Shown: piece by piece, positions 16,901-24,851 of the stretch
Position numbering within the stretch: position 1 is the first letter of the stretch
How the letters are laid out: every line of letters starts with the position of its first letter
NCBI GenBank assembly: GCA_947168665.1
Contig: CAMVMX010000004.1
Span: forward strand, 94,530-158,529
Direction: 5' to 3'
Source: an uncultured Bacteroidales bacterium
Lineage (GTDB): Bacteria; Bacteroidota; Bacteroidia; Bacteroidales; P3
DNA length: 64,000 nt
The notes under the pieces: generated by a model
Told to the model about the DNA's origin: nothing
The model's input: the letters and a program-made list of their open reading frames with translations, nothing else
Databases searched by the model: none
Position numbers and translations under genes: made by a program

Positions 16901-17200
16901 TCACGCCTTTTTCTCAATTCTGTACCCCAACGACAGGATTAGTTTCACTGTCTCAACGGCAGTGTTTCTGTCATACGCCTTTTCCGAATCAGGCAATTCA
17001 CTATAGGGAACTAAGCAGGGATGCTCTTTCCGTACATCGTCCCGTTCCGGCCCCCACGTCCACCCTTCGGCCATACGGCCCCGGGCCCATATATCATGCA
17101 CATTGCTGGCCATCACCTCCGTCAACTGCAACAACTCCTCTGTCAGTTCCACCATCGATGTGTCAACGGGCTGTGGCATATACCTCTTCTTATCTGTCAT
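16901..17200 (-). CDS. Stand-alone RyR-domain protein
   Basis: The 99-residue protein is essentially a single ryanodine-receptor (RyR) domain. It has the family pattern YMPQPVDTS near the start, then a helix with LTEVMASNVHDIWARGRMAEGWTWG, HPCLVPYSELPDSEKAYDR and a C-terminal ETVKLILSLGYRI. RyR domains occur in animal Ca-release channels and in many bacterial proteins, often with TIR, SLOG or channel proteins, where ligand sensing is suspected but not generally proven. It is encoded last in a minus-strand group, 81 bases after the membrane RyR protein. It has no signal peptide, so it is cytoplasmic. Confidence 0.85.
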   Translation of the reverse strand: MTDKKRYMPQPVDTSMVELTEELLQLTEVMASNVHDIWARGRMAEGWTWGPERDDVRKEHPCLVPYSELPDSEKAYDRNTAVETVKLILSLGYRIEKKA

Positions 17201-17234
17201 ATCTCTGTATCCTTACTTATTCTACAAAATGATT

Positions 17235-17280
17235 GTCCGCAGCCACCATCAAAAAAGCCTCGGTGAGACGCGACATCAGA
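17235..17280. repeat. Dispersed repeat, copy A (diverged)
   Basis: TGTCCGCAGCCACCATCAAA followed by AAAGCCTCGGTGAGACGCGACATC resembles copies at 19350 and 51604. It lies between the two RyR genes. Confidence 0.5.
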
Positions 17281-17281
17281 C

Positions 17282-19327
17282 TCATGCCAATTGCGGATAA
17301 TCATGTTCTATAACATCTATCATGTTCTTCACTATCGCCTTGTCATACTTTTTTGAAGACTCGGGTATCCCGTAGTCCCCGTCGTATGGCGCAATATCCT
17401 TATGCTTGAATTCTTTCTTCTTCAACCTGTCTATCTCTTCTTTCGTACCCCTCTCATTCAGGCGTTTACGCTCCTGCTCAGGCAATGCGCTAAATCCGAC
17501 CAACAGCTTCTCCATATTCCAGCGCGCATGCTCCAGCTTGGCCAACGTGGTCAGTAACGGCTCCTCTATGGGCTTGGACAAAGCTCCCACACAACGCAAC
17601 TTAGTATGAATAGAGTTTGCCGAATAAAAGCTCGACAGTTTCTCAGCATACGGTAGTTCTCGCCACATAGCATCCAACTCTTTCTTATCTTTAGGCATAC
17701 CCGCATACAATTTTCCTTCACCCTCTTTCTTATACAGGTAATTAATGCGCTTGGCAGCCGCCACACGCTTTTCAGTCTGCGGATCAAAACTCTCCGTCAT
17801 CGTCCCGAAGGGGCGCAGATTGGCATACCGGCTTACCTCCTCGTATGCTGTCTCTACCAATGCACTGTTGTCCGGCTGATACACCCATATCAACGGGTCT
17901 CTCAAATCCAAAGGACTTTTCTCTTCCACATAGCGGTAGAACTCCCGTGGCAGATACAAAGCCTGCGCCAGATTGCGCTCTGCCTCAAGTCCACAGAAAG
18001 CAAGTGTCAGCAGCTGTTTCTTATCACTGCGCCAGTCCCTCAGCATGTCACAAACCCACTCATCCACCACCGACCCCTTCACAAACTCCCACTCCACGTC
18101 CAAGAAATCACCATATTTCTCTACAGGTCCACTCTTTGCAGACCTCTTCCTCTCCTCCATATAAGTGGAGTGCGAAAGTTCAAACAACCCCGGATAACGC
18201 CCCTTGAAAAACTTCCTTTCCTCGTCTGCCGCAGGGTCTATAAAGGTAATCACCGTCCTTTTAGGGTGTTCATCATCTTCTTTGAAGTTAGGATAGTGGC
18301 ACAGATGAGCCGCCGTTGTGGCCAATGCATATCCCATCTGGGTCATCCCCACCACAACGAGATGCACATGGCTCTCGCTCCCCTCATTCATCGCCCCTCT
18401 GTCGAGGGTGAAATCCTTCGGCATCGCGCCGTCACCAATCAGCAACTGCTGCGCCACCGAATCCAAGCGGTTCATGATAGTGGTCTCCATCGTCAACGTG
18501 TCCTCCTTGGGCAGCGCGTTGAACAGGTATGCCGACGCGTTACGCTCCAACAGCAAGTAGCATTGCGCCAAAGCCGTCGCTTTCTTTTCACGCCAACCCC
18601 TCAATCGCTTCCAGCAGTCCACATTGATTGAGTCGTGGTCTGCTTCCCCGTCCTCACCAGTAATATAGATAGCCGAGGCCAGCTCCGCCTGGCAATAGCG
18701 CAACGCCTTTTCCATATTCCGCTCCCCGTGGTAGATCATCAGCCGCTTCTTCCATCTCTCGTCTGGCAACATCGGCACCAACTCATCCCACAGCTGCTCG
18801 GCATCGCGGTTGGTCAGTATCACCACATCCTTCTTCAGCTTGCCGCCCACTGCTATCGAATTCAATATCCCCACAGCCACCTTGCTGCCACCCAGTATCA
18901 GCACATGGTCACTGAAATAATAGTGCAGATACCCCTTCCTGTGGCTCGCCGCGCGATTGGTCAAAATATTGCTCAACGTCGAAATCAAGAACGCCGTGAA
19001 AACCATCGTCCCCACTATGGCGATTAGCAGCTGGTACCAGCCCGGCATCGCCGACCCTTGCACCGGATAATTGGTTGCTCCAAGTATCAGCCTTATTACA
19101 TCTTTCAAACTCCTGTCTTCCACATGGCATATACCGCCCACAGGCTTACATGCCAGCCACAAGCACCACAACGCGACCGTACTCAGCACACATAGCACCG
19201 CCACAACAGCCAACTGAAGCCACCCATTGTGCGTACTGAACGCCCTGTCAAACCACAACAAAGGCCTATCCAAAACGCACAAAACCCTTTTCCAGACAAA
19301 CCGAATCCATTTTCGAATACACTTCAT
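17282..19327 (-). CDS. Membrane protein with two Rossmann (TrkA-N-like) domains and C-terminal RyR-like domain
   Basis: This protein of 681 residues has two predicted transmembrane helices (about 36-58 and 98-120) with a short periplasmic loop and no recognisable GYG filter. A Rossmann domain follows (HVLILGGSKVAVGIL, about 141), then a second (VHLVVVGMTQMGYALA, about 325). The C-terminus contains a RyR-like region (LAKLEHARWNMEKLL and DIAPYDG). The layout resembles RCK-gated or CASTOR/POLLUX-type channels. I infer a nucleotide-sensing membrane effector or channel; this is unproven. ATG 19327 was chosen over the in-frame TTG at 19333. A paralogue lies at 55009-57030. Confidence 0.7.
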   Translation of the reverse strand: MKCIRKWIRFVWKRVLCVLDRPLLWFDRAFSTHNGWLQLAVVAVLCVLSTVALWCLWLACKPVGGICHVEDRSLKDVIRLILGATNYPVQGSAMPGWYQLLIAIVGTMVFTAFLISTLSNILTNRAASHRKGYLHYYFSDHVLILGGSKVAVGILNSIAVGGKLKKDVVILTNRDAEQLWDELVPMLPDERWKKRLMIYHGERNMEKALRYCQAELASAIYITGEDGEADHDSINVDCWKRLRGWREKKATALAQCYLLLERNASAYLFNALPKEDTLTMETTIMNRLDSVAQQLLIGDGAMPKDFTLDRGAMNEGSESHVHLVVVGMTQMGYALATTAAHLCHYPNFKEDDEHPKRTVITFIDPAADEERKFFKGRYPGLFELSHSTYMEERKRSAKSGPVEKYGDFLDVEWEFVKGSVVDEWVCDMLRDWRSDKKQLLTLAFCGLEAERNLAQALYLPREFYRYVEEKSPLDLRDPLIWVYQPDNSALVETAYEEVSRYANLRPFGTMTESFDPQTEKRVAAAKRINYLYKKEGEGKLYAGMPKDKKELDAMWRELPYAEKLSSFYSANSIHTKLRCVGALSKPIEEPLLTTLAKLEHARWNMEKLLVGFSALPEQERKRLNERGTKEEIDRLKKKEFKHKDIAPYDGDYGIPESSKKYDKAIVKNMIDVIEHDYPQLA

Positions 19328-19349
19328 AACCAAACATTTTTTTATGACT

Positions 19350-19400
19350 ATCCGCAGTTACCATCAAAAATCCTCGGAGAGGCTTAATTTCAATAACACC
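19350..19400. repeat. Dispersed repeat, copy B
   Basis: TATCCGCAGTTACCATCAAA and CCTCGGAGAGGCTTAATTTC then CAATAACACCGT. The last 30 bases nearly match the copy at 51604-51655. It lies between the membrane RyR gene and the first TIR gene. Confidence 0.55.
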
Positions 19401-19500
19401 GTTCCCGACCCCGCTCCTCCCGCCTCTGCCCCCTTCCGGCTCTCCTCTCTGTCAGCGGAGCGGGGCCGTTCCGTTCCCGGCAGCTTAGCGTCGTGGCAAA

Positions 19501-20982
19501 CTACGAACACAACACCAGGCGGAAGCCGAAGTTGCTGCAGCGGAAGTCTGGCGCACTGCGACTACGGTCCGACACACGACAACGCCTCGCAAGACTGAAC
19601 CAGCTGCCGCCACGCAACACGCGGTCAGTGCCCTCATCTGGTCCTTTCGGGTTGGGGTTCTGGCTTTTGCTATAGTAGTCTCTACCATACCAGTCCTGAC
19701 ACCACTCCCACACATTCCCGCTCATGCCGTACAGCCCAAGCTCGTTCGCAGCCTTACCCTCCTTCACTGAATGGGTCTTGTCACCACTGTTTTTGTCATA
19801 CCACGCCACATCGTCTATATTGTCGCTTCCGCTGAACTTAAAACGCGTACCCTTCTTATGGCCTCCGCGCGCCGCATACTCCCACTCTGCCTCCGTGGGC
19901 AGCCGGAAGTCATAGTCGTTCCCTGTCCCTTCTTTCAGTCTCTTTTTCAGCTCTGGAAGGAAACCATTCACTATATCATCATAACTCACTCTATATGCTG
20001 GGAAATCTGCCCCTCTTCCACGATCATCTGTCCATCCCCCATTCGCTACCGGTTCTTCTCCCATCACCGCTTTCCACAGTTCCTGCGTTACCACCGTCTC
20101 CCCTATGCGGTACCCGTCCAGCTCCACCCAGTGGAATGGCTTCTCAACATCCCATGCGTCATCCACCTGCTCAGCCGTGGCTCCCATCTCAAACCGTCCG
20201 CCCTCCACCCTCACCATCTTGAACTTCACTCCCTCTACCTCAAACTCCATATCATTCTCATCTGTATATTTTGTCACCCTATCATTTAACTTCACCTCTA
20301 TAAAATCATGTGGCCTCAACTCGTCGGTATCAATAACTTTGTCTTCAATAACGCTCTCATATCCATCTGCAACGAACTTCATCTTATGGCGACCCTCTGG
20401 CAGGACAATACTGTTCTTTCCACCCACTGTGGCATGTATCAAATCCCTACCGAATGACTTCACCAAACAATCATAGTCAGTTTCAATATGCAACACCTTC
20501 CCCTTTGGCGAGCCACCACTTTCATTATCACCGACCACCAGCCGTCTTATCAACAACGCCATCTCCAACTCGAAGCTCTTTCTTTTCACCCCAATCTCAG
20601 TTATCTCCACTCCTTCCAGTGCTGCGAGCTCTCGGGGCATATCTCTTGGCAACTCTTTCATCTCCCCGTCTGCTGAAATCAAAATGACTTTGCAAGGACT
20701 TATAAAAGCTTCCAGTATCTCTCTGCGAACCCAATCCTCCTCGTCTTTACACCTGCCCAAAGAGCCATCTGTAAGCATCACCACAAAATTGCGGCAAGAC
20801 CGAATTGCGGGAAGAATCACATCTTGGAATCGCCAATCTGAACATTGATGTTGATCCAAAAAGACCCTACATCCAGCAAACTGTCTCTCTAACTCTCTCT
20901 TTATCAACTTCGCTGTCGACACATTACGATCTTTCTCATTGAGACCATCATGCCGATAGCAGATAAAAACATCATAATCCAT
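19501..20982 (-). CDS. TIR - PEGA-like - FGE-sulfatase-fold fusion protein (copy 1)
   Basis: Residues 1 to about 125 form a TIR domain (YDVFICYRHD at the start; Glu88 in DWVRREILEAF fits the catalytic glutamate of NAD-cleaving TIRs). Residues about 165-240 resemble a PEGA domain (HIETDYDCLVK, LPEGRHKMKFVADGY). Residues about 245-493 are a formylglycine-generating-enzyme/C-type-lectin fold (RLPTEAEWEYAARGG, GNVWEWCQDWYG, RGGSW, GFRLVL). Of the two active-site cysteines of true FGEs, the first is Ser463 and only Cys468 remains, so oxidase activity is unlikely and a binding role more plausible. No signal peptide. Its own TAnnTTTG element is at 21045. Confidence 0.88.
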   Translation of the reverse strand: MDYDVFICYRHDGLNEKDRNVSTAKLIKRELERQFAGCRVFLDQHQCSDWRFQDVILPAIRSCRNFVVMLTDGSLGRCKDEEDWVRREILEAFISPCKVILISADGEMKELPRDMPRELAALEGVEITEIGVKRKSFELEMALLIRRLVVGDNESGGSPKGKVLHIETDYDCLVKSFGRDLIHATVGGKNSIVLPEGRHKMKFVADGYESVIEDKVIDTDELRPHDFIEVKLNDRVTKYTDENDMEFEVEGVKFKMVRVEGGRFEMGATAEQVDDAWDVEKPFHWVELDGYRIGETVVTQELWKAVMGEEPVANGGWTDDRGRGADFPAYRVSYDDIVNGFLPELKKRLKEGTGNDYDFRLPTEAEWEYAARGGHKKGTRFKFSGSDNIDDVAWYDKNSGDKTHSVKEGKAANELGLYGMSGNVWEWCQDWYGRDYYSKSQNPNPKGPDEGTDRVLRGGSWFSLARRCRVSDRSRSAPDFRCSNFGFRLVLCS

Positions 20983-21044
20983 AAAGAGTTATTTTATTTA
21001 TACACAATAGCATACACCCTCCATGATTACCCCACTCTATTTTG

Positions 21045-21052
21045 CAAATATA
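21045..21052 (-). promoter_or_regulatory. -7 promoter element of TIR fusion gene 1 (TATATTTG)
   Basis: On the minus strand TATATTTG matches TAnnTTTG, 63 bases before the start codon at 20982. Confidence 0.6.
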
Positions 21053-21141
21053 CACAAAAAAACTGACTTCTTCCTGCCTCTCATAAAAAAACATAGGGAG
21101 AATCCACCGCCCCGCTCCCTGTTGCTTAGCATCGTGGCAAA

Positions 21142-22641
21142 CTACGGACACAGCACCAGACGGAAACCGATCTCGCTGCATCGGTAGTCTGGCTGGTCAT
21201 AGCTACGGTACGACACGCGGCAGTACTCCGCAAGACTGTTCCAGCTACCGCCACGCACCACGTGGTTAATGCCCTCGTCTGGCCCTTTCGGGTTAGATAC
21301 CGAGCTTTTACTGTGGTATTCTCTTCCGTACCAGTCCTCGCACCACTCCCACACATTCCCGCTCATGCCGTACAGGCCAAGCTCATTCGCAATCTTACCC
21401 TTCTCTTTCACTGGGTGGGTCTTCACACCGCTGTTTCCGCCATACCACGCCACCTCGCTTATCTTGTCGCTTCCGCTGTACTTTAAACGCTTGCCCTTCT
21501 TGTGGCCTCCGCGCGCCGCATATTCCCACTCAGCCTCCGTGGGCAGCCGGAAGTCATAGTCAATGCCTGTCTCTTCTTTCAGTCTCTTTTTCAGCTCTGG
21601 GAGGAAGCCTGTCTTTATATCATTATAACTCACATTATATGCCGGATAATCAGCCCCTCTCCCACGCTCGTCTGTCCATCCCCCATTCTCTGTCGGCTCT
21701 TTCTTCATCACCGCCATCCACAGCTCCTGCGTCACAACCGTATCCCCTATGCGGTACCCGTCCTGCTCCACCCAATGGGCTGGATTCTCATCATCAAATA
21801 CATCATCACCCTGCTCTGCCGTGGTCCCCATCTCAAACCGTCCTCCCTCCACCCTCACCATCCTGAACTTCACTCCGCCCACCACAAAGTTTTCCTCTTT
21901 CTCCTTTCTGTATTCTGTCACCCTATCTTTTAACTTCACCTCTATAAAATCATGTGGCCTCAACTTGTCGGTATCTACAACCTCTTCTTCAAAAATACCG
22001 TCATATCCTTCTGCAACAAACCTCATCTTATGGCGACCCTCTGGCAGGTCAATTCCGTTGTATCCATCCACAATGGCATGTTTCAACTCCTTACCATTTA
22101 ACTTCACCAAACAATCATAGTCCGTTTCAATATGCAACACCTTCAATCTCGGATAGTTGACCATCTCATCGGTATTACGCTTCTGAGGCGGACTCAACCG
22201 GTTCTTGATAAGCTGGGCCATATTTGCCTCAAATATGCTGTCCGTATGTATAGTAGTAATCTGCAAACCGGCATTCCCCGTCAATGTATTACTGATTGAC
22301 TCCGGCAAATCACTGGGCCATTCCACCACCTCGCCATCAGGCGTGATGGGAATGATTTTCCTGCCACACTTGATTGCTTCTTCTATCTCCCTTCTGAGCC
22401 AGTCACCCTTCTCCTTGCAACGGACAAAGCATCCCCGCGTCAAAACCAAGACGAAATGGCGGCATGTGCGAATGGCTGGCAAAATAGAATCCTTGAAGTA
22501 CTCATCCGTACAGTCATTGTAATCAAAGAATACCTCATAATGATGCCGTTCAAACTCATACTTAAAAGTGCGGACGGTTCCCACATTCGAGTGTCCATCC
22601 GGGTCTTTACGACGATAGCTTAGGAAAACATCAAAACTCAT
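21142..22641 (-). CDS. TIR - PEGA-like - FGE-sulfatase-fold fusion protein (copy 2)
   Basis: This 499-residue paralogue of the adjacent gene has the same architecture: TIR (FDVFLSYRRKD; Glu85 in DWLRREIEEAI), PEGA-like segment (HIETDYDCLVKLNGKEL), then FGE fold ending RGGSW ... GFRLVL. By eye the TIR parts of the two copies are much less alike than their PEGA and FGE parts. The first FGE cysteine is Ser469; Cys474 is kept. The tails differ in about 13 of the last 40 residues, clustered at surface-type positions of the lectin fold. It has its own -7 element at 22712, so the copies are probably separately transcribed. Confidence 0.88.
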   Translation of the reverse strand: MSFDVFLSYRRKDPDGHSNVGTVRTFKYEFERHHYEVFFDYNDCTDEYFKDSILPAIRTCRHFVLVLTRGCFVRCKEKGDWLRREIEEAIKCGRKIIPITPDGEVVEWPSDLPESISNTLTGNAGLQITTIHTDSIFEANMAQLIKNRLSPPQKRNTDEMVNYPRLKVLHIETDYDCLVKLNGKELKHAIVDGYNGIDLPEGRHKMRFVAEGYDGIFEEEVVDTDKLRPHDFIEVKLKDRVTEYRKEKEENFVVGGVKFRMVRVEGGRFEMGTTAEQGDDVFDDENPAHWVEQDGYRIGDTVVTQELWMAVMKKEPTENGGWTDERGRGADYPAYNVSYNDIKTGFLPELKKRLKEETGIDYDFRLPTEAEWEYAARGGHKKGKRLKYSGSDKISEVAWYGGNSGVKTHPVKEKGKIANELGLYGMSGNVWEWCEDWYGREYHSKSSVSNPKGPDEGINHVVRGGSWNSLAEYCRVSYRSYDQPDYRCSEIGFRLVLCP

Positions 22642-22711
22642 ACAACAGTTGTTAATTTAGCACATTCATTCACAAGGCTATCCACCAAGTAAATCTTAAT
22701 TTAGCATTATG

Positions 22712-22719
22712 CAAATATA
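22712..22719 (-). promoter_or_regulatory. -7 promoter element of TIR fusion gene 2 (TATATTTG)
   Basis: On the minus strand TATATTTG lies 71 bases before the start codon at 22641. The same octamer serves gene copy 1. Confidence 0.6.
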
Positions 22720-22775
22720 CGAAAAACATTCCATTTTACACACTTTTTATTTGGTGACTGCTTCGTGCCTCCGTT

Positions 22776-23560
22776 TTTCATACCTCCCTTTTTTCATACC
22801 CCCTTTTTCATACCCCCTTTTTCATACCCCCTTTTTCATACCCCCCTTTTCATACCCCCCTTTTTTCATACCCCCGGCCCCTTTCAAAAGGGGAGGGCTG
22901 CCGCACCACCCGATTCATCCCCTCCCACCCGGCTCACCCCCCCATCCGACTCTCCATTTCCCGCCCAGCTCTCCCCTTCCCACCCGGCTCACCCACCCCC
23001 ACCCGACTCTCCACTTCCCGCCCAGCTCTCCCCTTCCACCCGGCTCACCCACCCCCACTCGACTCATCCCCTCCCACCAAACTCCCCATGACTACAACCC
23101 AACAACAACAACCTACAACAACCCACCCACATCAACCTGCCCACAACAACCAATATTACGCAGCTCACAACCCGCTCCCGCGCCCTCCCCTCTTCAGAGG
23201 GGCCGGGGGTATGAATACTCACAGAGGCCGGGGGTATGAATACTCTCAGGGATCGGGGGTATGACATCAACCAGCCCACATCAACCTGCCCACAACAACC
23301 AATATTACGCAGCTCACAACCCGCCCCCGCGCCCTCCCCTCTTCAGAGGGGCCGGGGGTATGAATACTCACACAGAGGCCGGGGGGATGACAACAACCTG
23401 CCCGCATCAACCAGCCCACAACAACCAATATTACGCAGCTCCAACCCGCTCCCGCGCCCTCCCCTCTTCAGAGGGGTCGGGGGTATGAATACTCACACAG
23501 AGGCCGGGGGTATGAATACAAACAGGGGTCGGGGAAGCAGCTTCAGAGGAACCAGGCTGT
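22776..23560. repeat. Block of three kinds of tandem repeats, no gene
   Basis: From 22776 to about 22875 a unit of the type TTTTTCATACCCCC is repeated about seven times. From about 22920 to 23080 a unit of roughly 60 bases containing CCCAGCTCTCCCCTTCC and ACCCGGCTCACCC recurs two to three times. From 23130 a unit of 126-149 bases starts three times (23130, 23279, 23405), each with CAACAACCAATATTACGCAG, the hairpin CCCCTCTTCAGAGGGG and GGGGGTATGAATACTCACA. The short frames that run through are low-complexity and do not look coding. The remaining bases 22642-22775 hold only the promoter of TIR gene 2. Confidence 0.8.
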
Positions 23561-23580
23561 ATTTATCATCCATTGCTGGA

Positions 23581-23637
23581 CACACCTCCACTGCCCGTTT
23601 TTCGCTAACAAAGCGGAGAACGGGCGGTGGAGGTGTG
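23581..23637 (-). terminator. Long hairpin terminating the minus-strand operon
   Basis: Nineteen-base arms CACACCTCCACTGCCCGTT (23581-23599) and AACGGGCGGTGGAGGTGTG (23619-23637) pair with one wobble. The inner bases extend the stem. It lies 59 bases past the stop of the last gene of the operon. Confidence 0.65.
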
Positions 23638-23695
23638 AAAAATCAGCAGCCATGAAGCGAAGCAAGGCCGCAGAAAAGAGCTGGCAAAGTACAAC

Positions 23696-24766
23696 TTATT
23701 TCCCAAAGTTGCCATAGAAGCCTACGCCGAGGTCGACGAGGCGCTGGGGCAGGTTATCGGGATTGCCGAAAGAGTCGGCGGGGACGTTGACGGTGATGTG
23801 GGCGCGGCGAGAGGCGAAAATGCCGACTCCCCCATCGATGTTGGTGTAGGAGGGGATTTCCTGACTACCCACAATCGTGCGGTGGTGTGAACGCATGTAT
23901 TGGTAGAGTTCTTCGTTGCAGGCGGTAAGGGTGATATCGACGTTGTTGACGCAGTAGAGAGTGTCGGTGTTAGAGGCAAGGTGCCGGCGGACTATGTTGA
24001 GGAATTCCTGCTCGGTGAAAGGTCTGAGCACGTAGTGTCCGCCGTTGGATGGGGTCATGGTGGTTGCACCGGGGATGGTGAGCTGAAGGGTGTCTAAACC
24101 TTTTTGATAGCGGAAGGTGACAAAGGGCTGGTAGAGTCGGCCTCGCGGGAGAGGGTTCCACTCAATAAAGCCATAGCAGCCGGTATTGAAGCCGAATTCG
24201 TGGGCTCTGGTTTTAGCGGGGTTGATGATGACCTGCTCGAAGGTGTCGTGGGTGGTGGCGACCGGCGGGAGCGCGCCGACAAGGCTGGTGAAGGCGGAGG
24301 CAAGGGTGTCGCCCGAAGAGTTGTGGAGGATAACGAGCTGGAAGAGGCAGCCGATGTCGGCCGCGAGGCGTGGGCCTGGCACACAGTAGTAGAGTGGCTG
24401 GAGGCCGGAGGGGAAGGCTCCGTCGGGTTTGCCGGGACGCAGGGTGTAGGCGAGTTCCCAACGGTCGGCAAGGGTGGCGGAGGCAATGGGGGTGTGGCTT
24501 CCCGGCGTGGCACCGTCCCAGGCCAGGAGATGGACAGCAATGTCGGCAGGGCGGTAGTAGTTGGAGTCGGCAACATCGGAGTAGCTGTAGAGATTGTGCT
24601 GACCTTGAAAGCATCGCTGGACGCGCACCCAGACGGTGTCCTCGTCGGGGTCGACAACGCAGTAGACCGACGGCACTTCGCGCCATGGGGCGTTGGGGTC
24701 GAAGTCGGTCTCGCAGGAGGCGAAGAGGAGCAGCAGAGCTGCTAACAATGGGAGGATGCGTTTCAA
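23696..24766 (-). CDS. DUF4249-like exported lipoprotein (copy A)
   Basis: This 356-residue protein has a lipoprotein signal (LLLLFASC, lipid-modified Cys about residue 18). The start of the mature protein, DFDPNAPWREVPSVYCVVDPDEDTVWVRVQR, fits DUF4249-family proteins of Bacteroidota, which are often encoded near TonB-dependent receptors. It probably faces the periplasm or cell surface. The only possible start in frame is TTG 24766, since a stop codon lies a few codons upstream. A paralogue is directly upstream (24852-25916) with near-identical N- and C-terminal motifs such as VPADSFGNP and LPQRLVDLGVGFYG. Confidence 0.7.
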   Translation of the reverse strand: MKRILPLLAALLLLFASCETDFDPNAPWREVPSVYCVVDPDEDTVWVRVQRCFQGQHNLYSYSDVADSNYYRPADIAVHLLAWDGATPGSHTPIASATLADRWELAYTLRPGKPDGAFPSGLQPLYYCVPGPRLAADIGCLFQLVILHNSSGDTLASAFTSLVGALPPVATTHDTFEQVIINPAKTRAHEFGFNTGCYGFIEWNPLPRGRLYQPFVTFRYQKGLDTLQLTIPGATTMTPSNGGHYVLRPFTEQEFLNIVRRHLASNTDTLYCVNNVDITLTACNEELYQYMRSHHRTIVGSQEIPSYTNIDGGVGIFASRRAHITVNVPADSFGNPDNLPQRLVDLGVGFYGNFGK

Positions 24767-24851
24767 TGCGTTAATGTGTTAATGAGTTAATGGGTGAGTG
24801 GGTGACTCTGTCGGAAGGCTATCGCGTTTACGAATTAACGAGGTGGCTCAT

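Noticed and set aside
19501..22641. Complete diversity-generating retroelement
   Set aside because: The lectin-fold tails fit, but no reverse transcriptase, template repeat or accessory gene is visible in the window, and silent C/T differences argue against recent adenine mutagenesis.
22776..23560. CRISPR array
   Set aside because: Repeat units are adjacent or irregular, vary in length, have no unique spacers of constant size, and no cas genes are present.
22776..23655. Pro/Ser/Thr-rich small proteins in the tandem repeat block
   Set aside because: They arise from C-rich repeats, have no ribosome-binding sites, and overlap in several frames.
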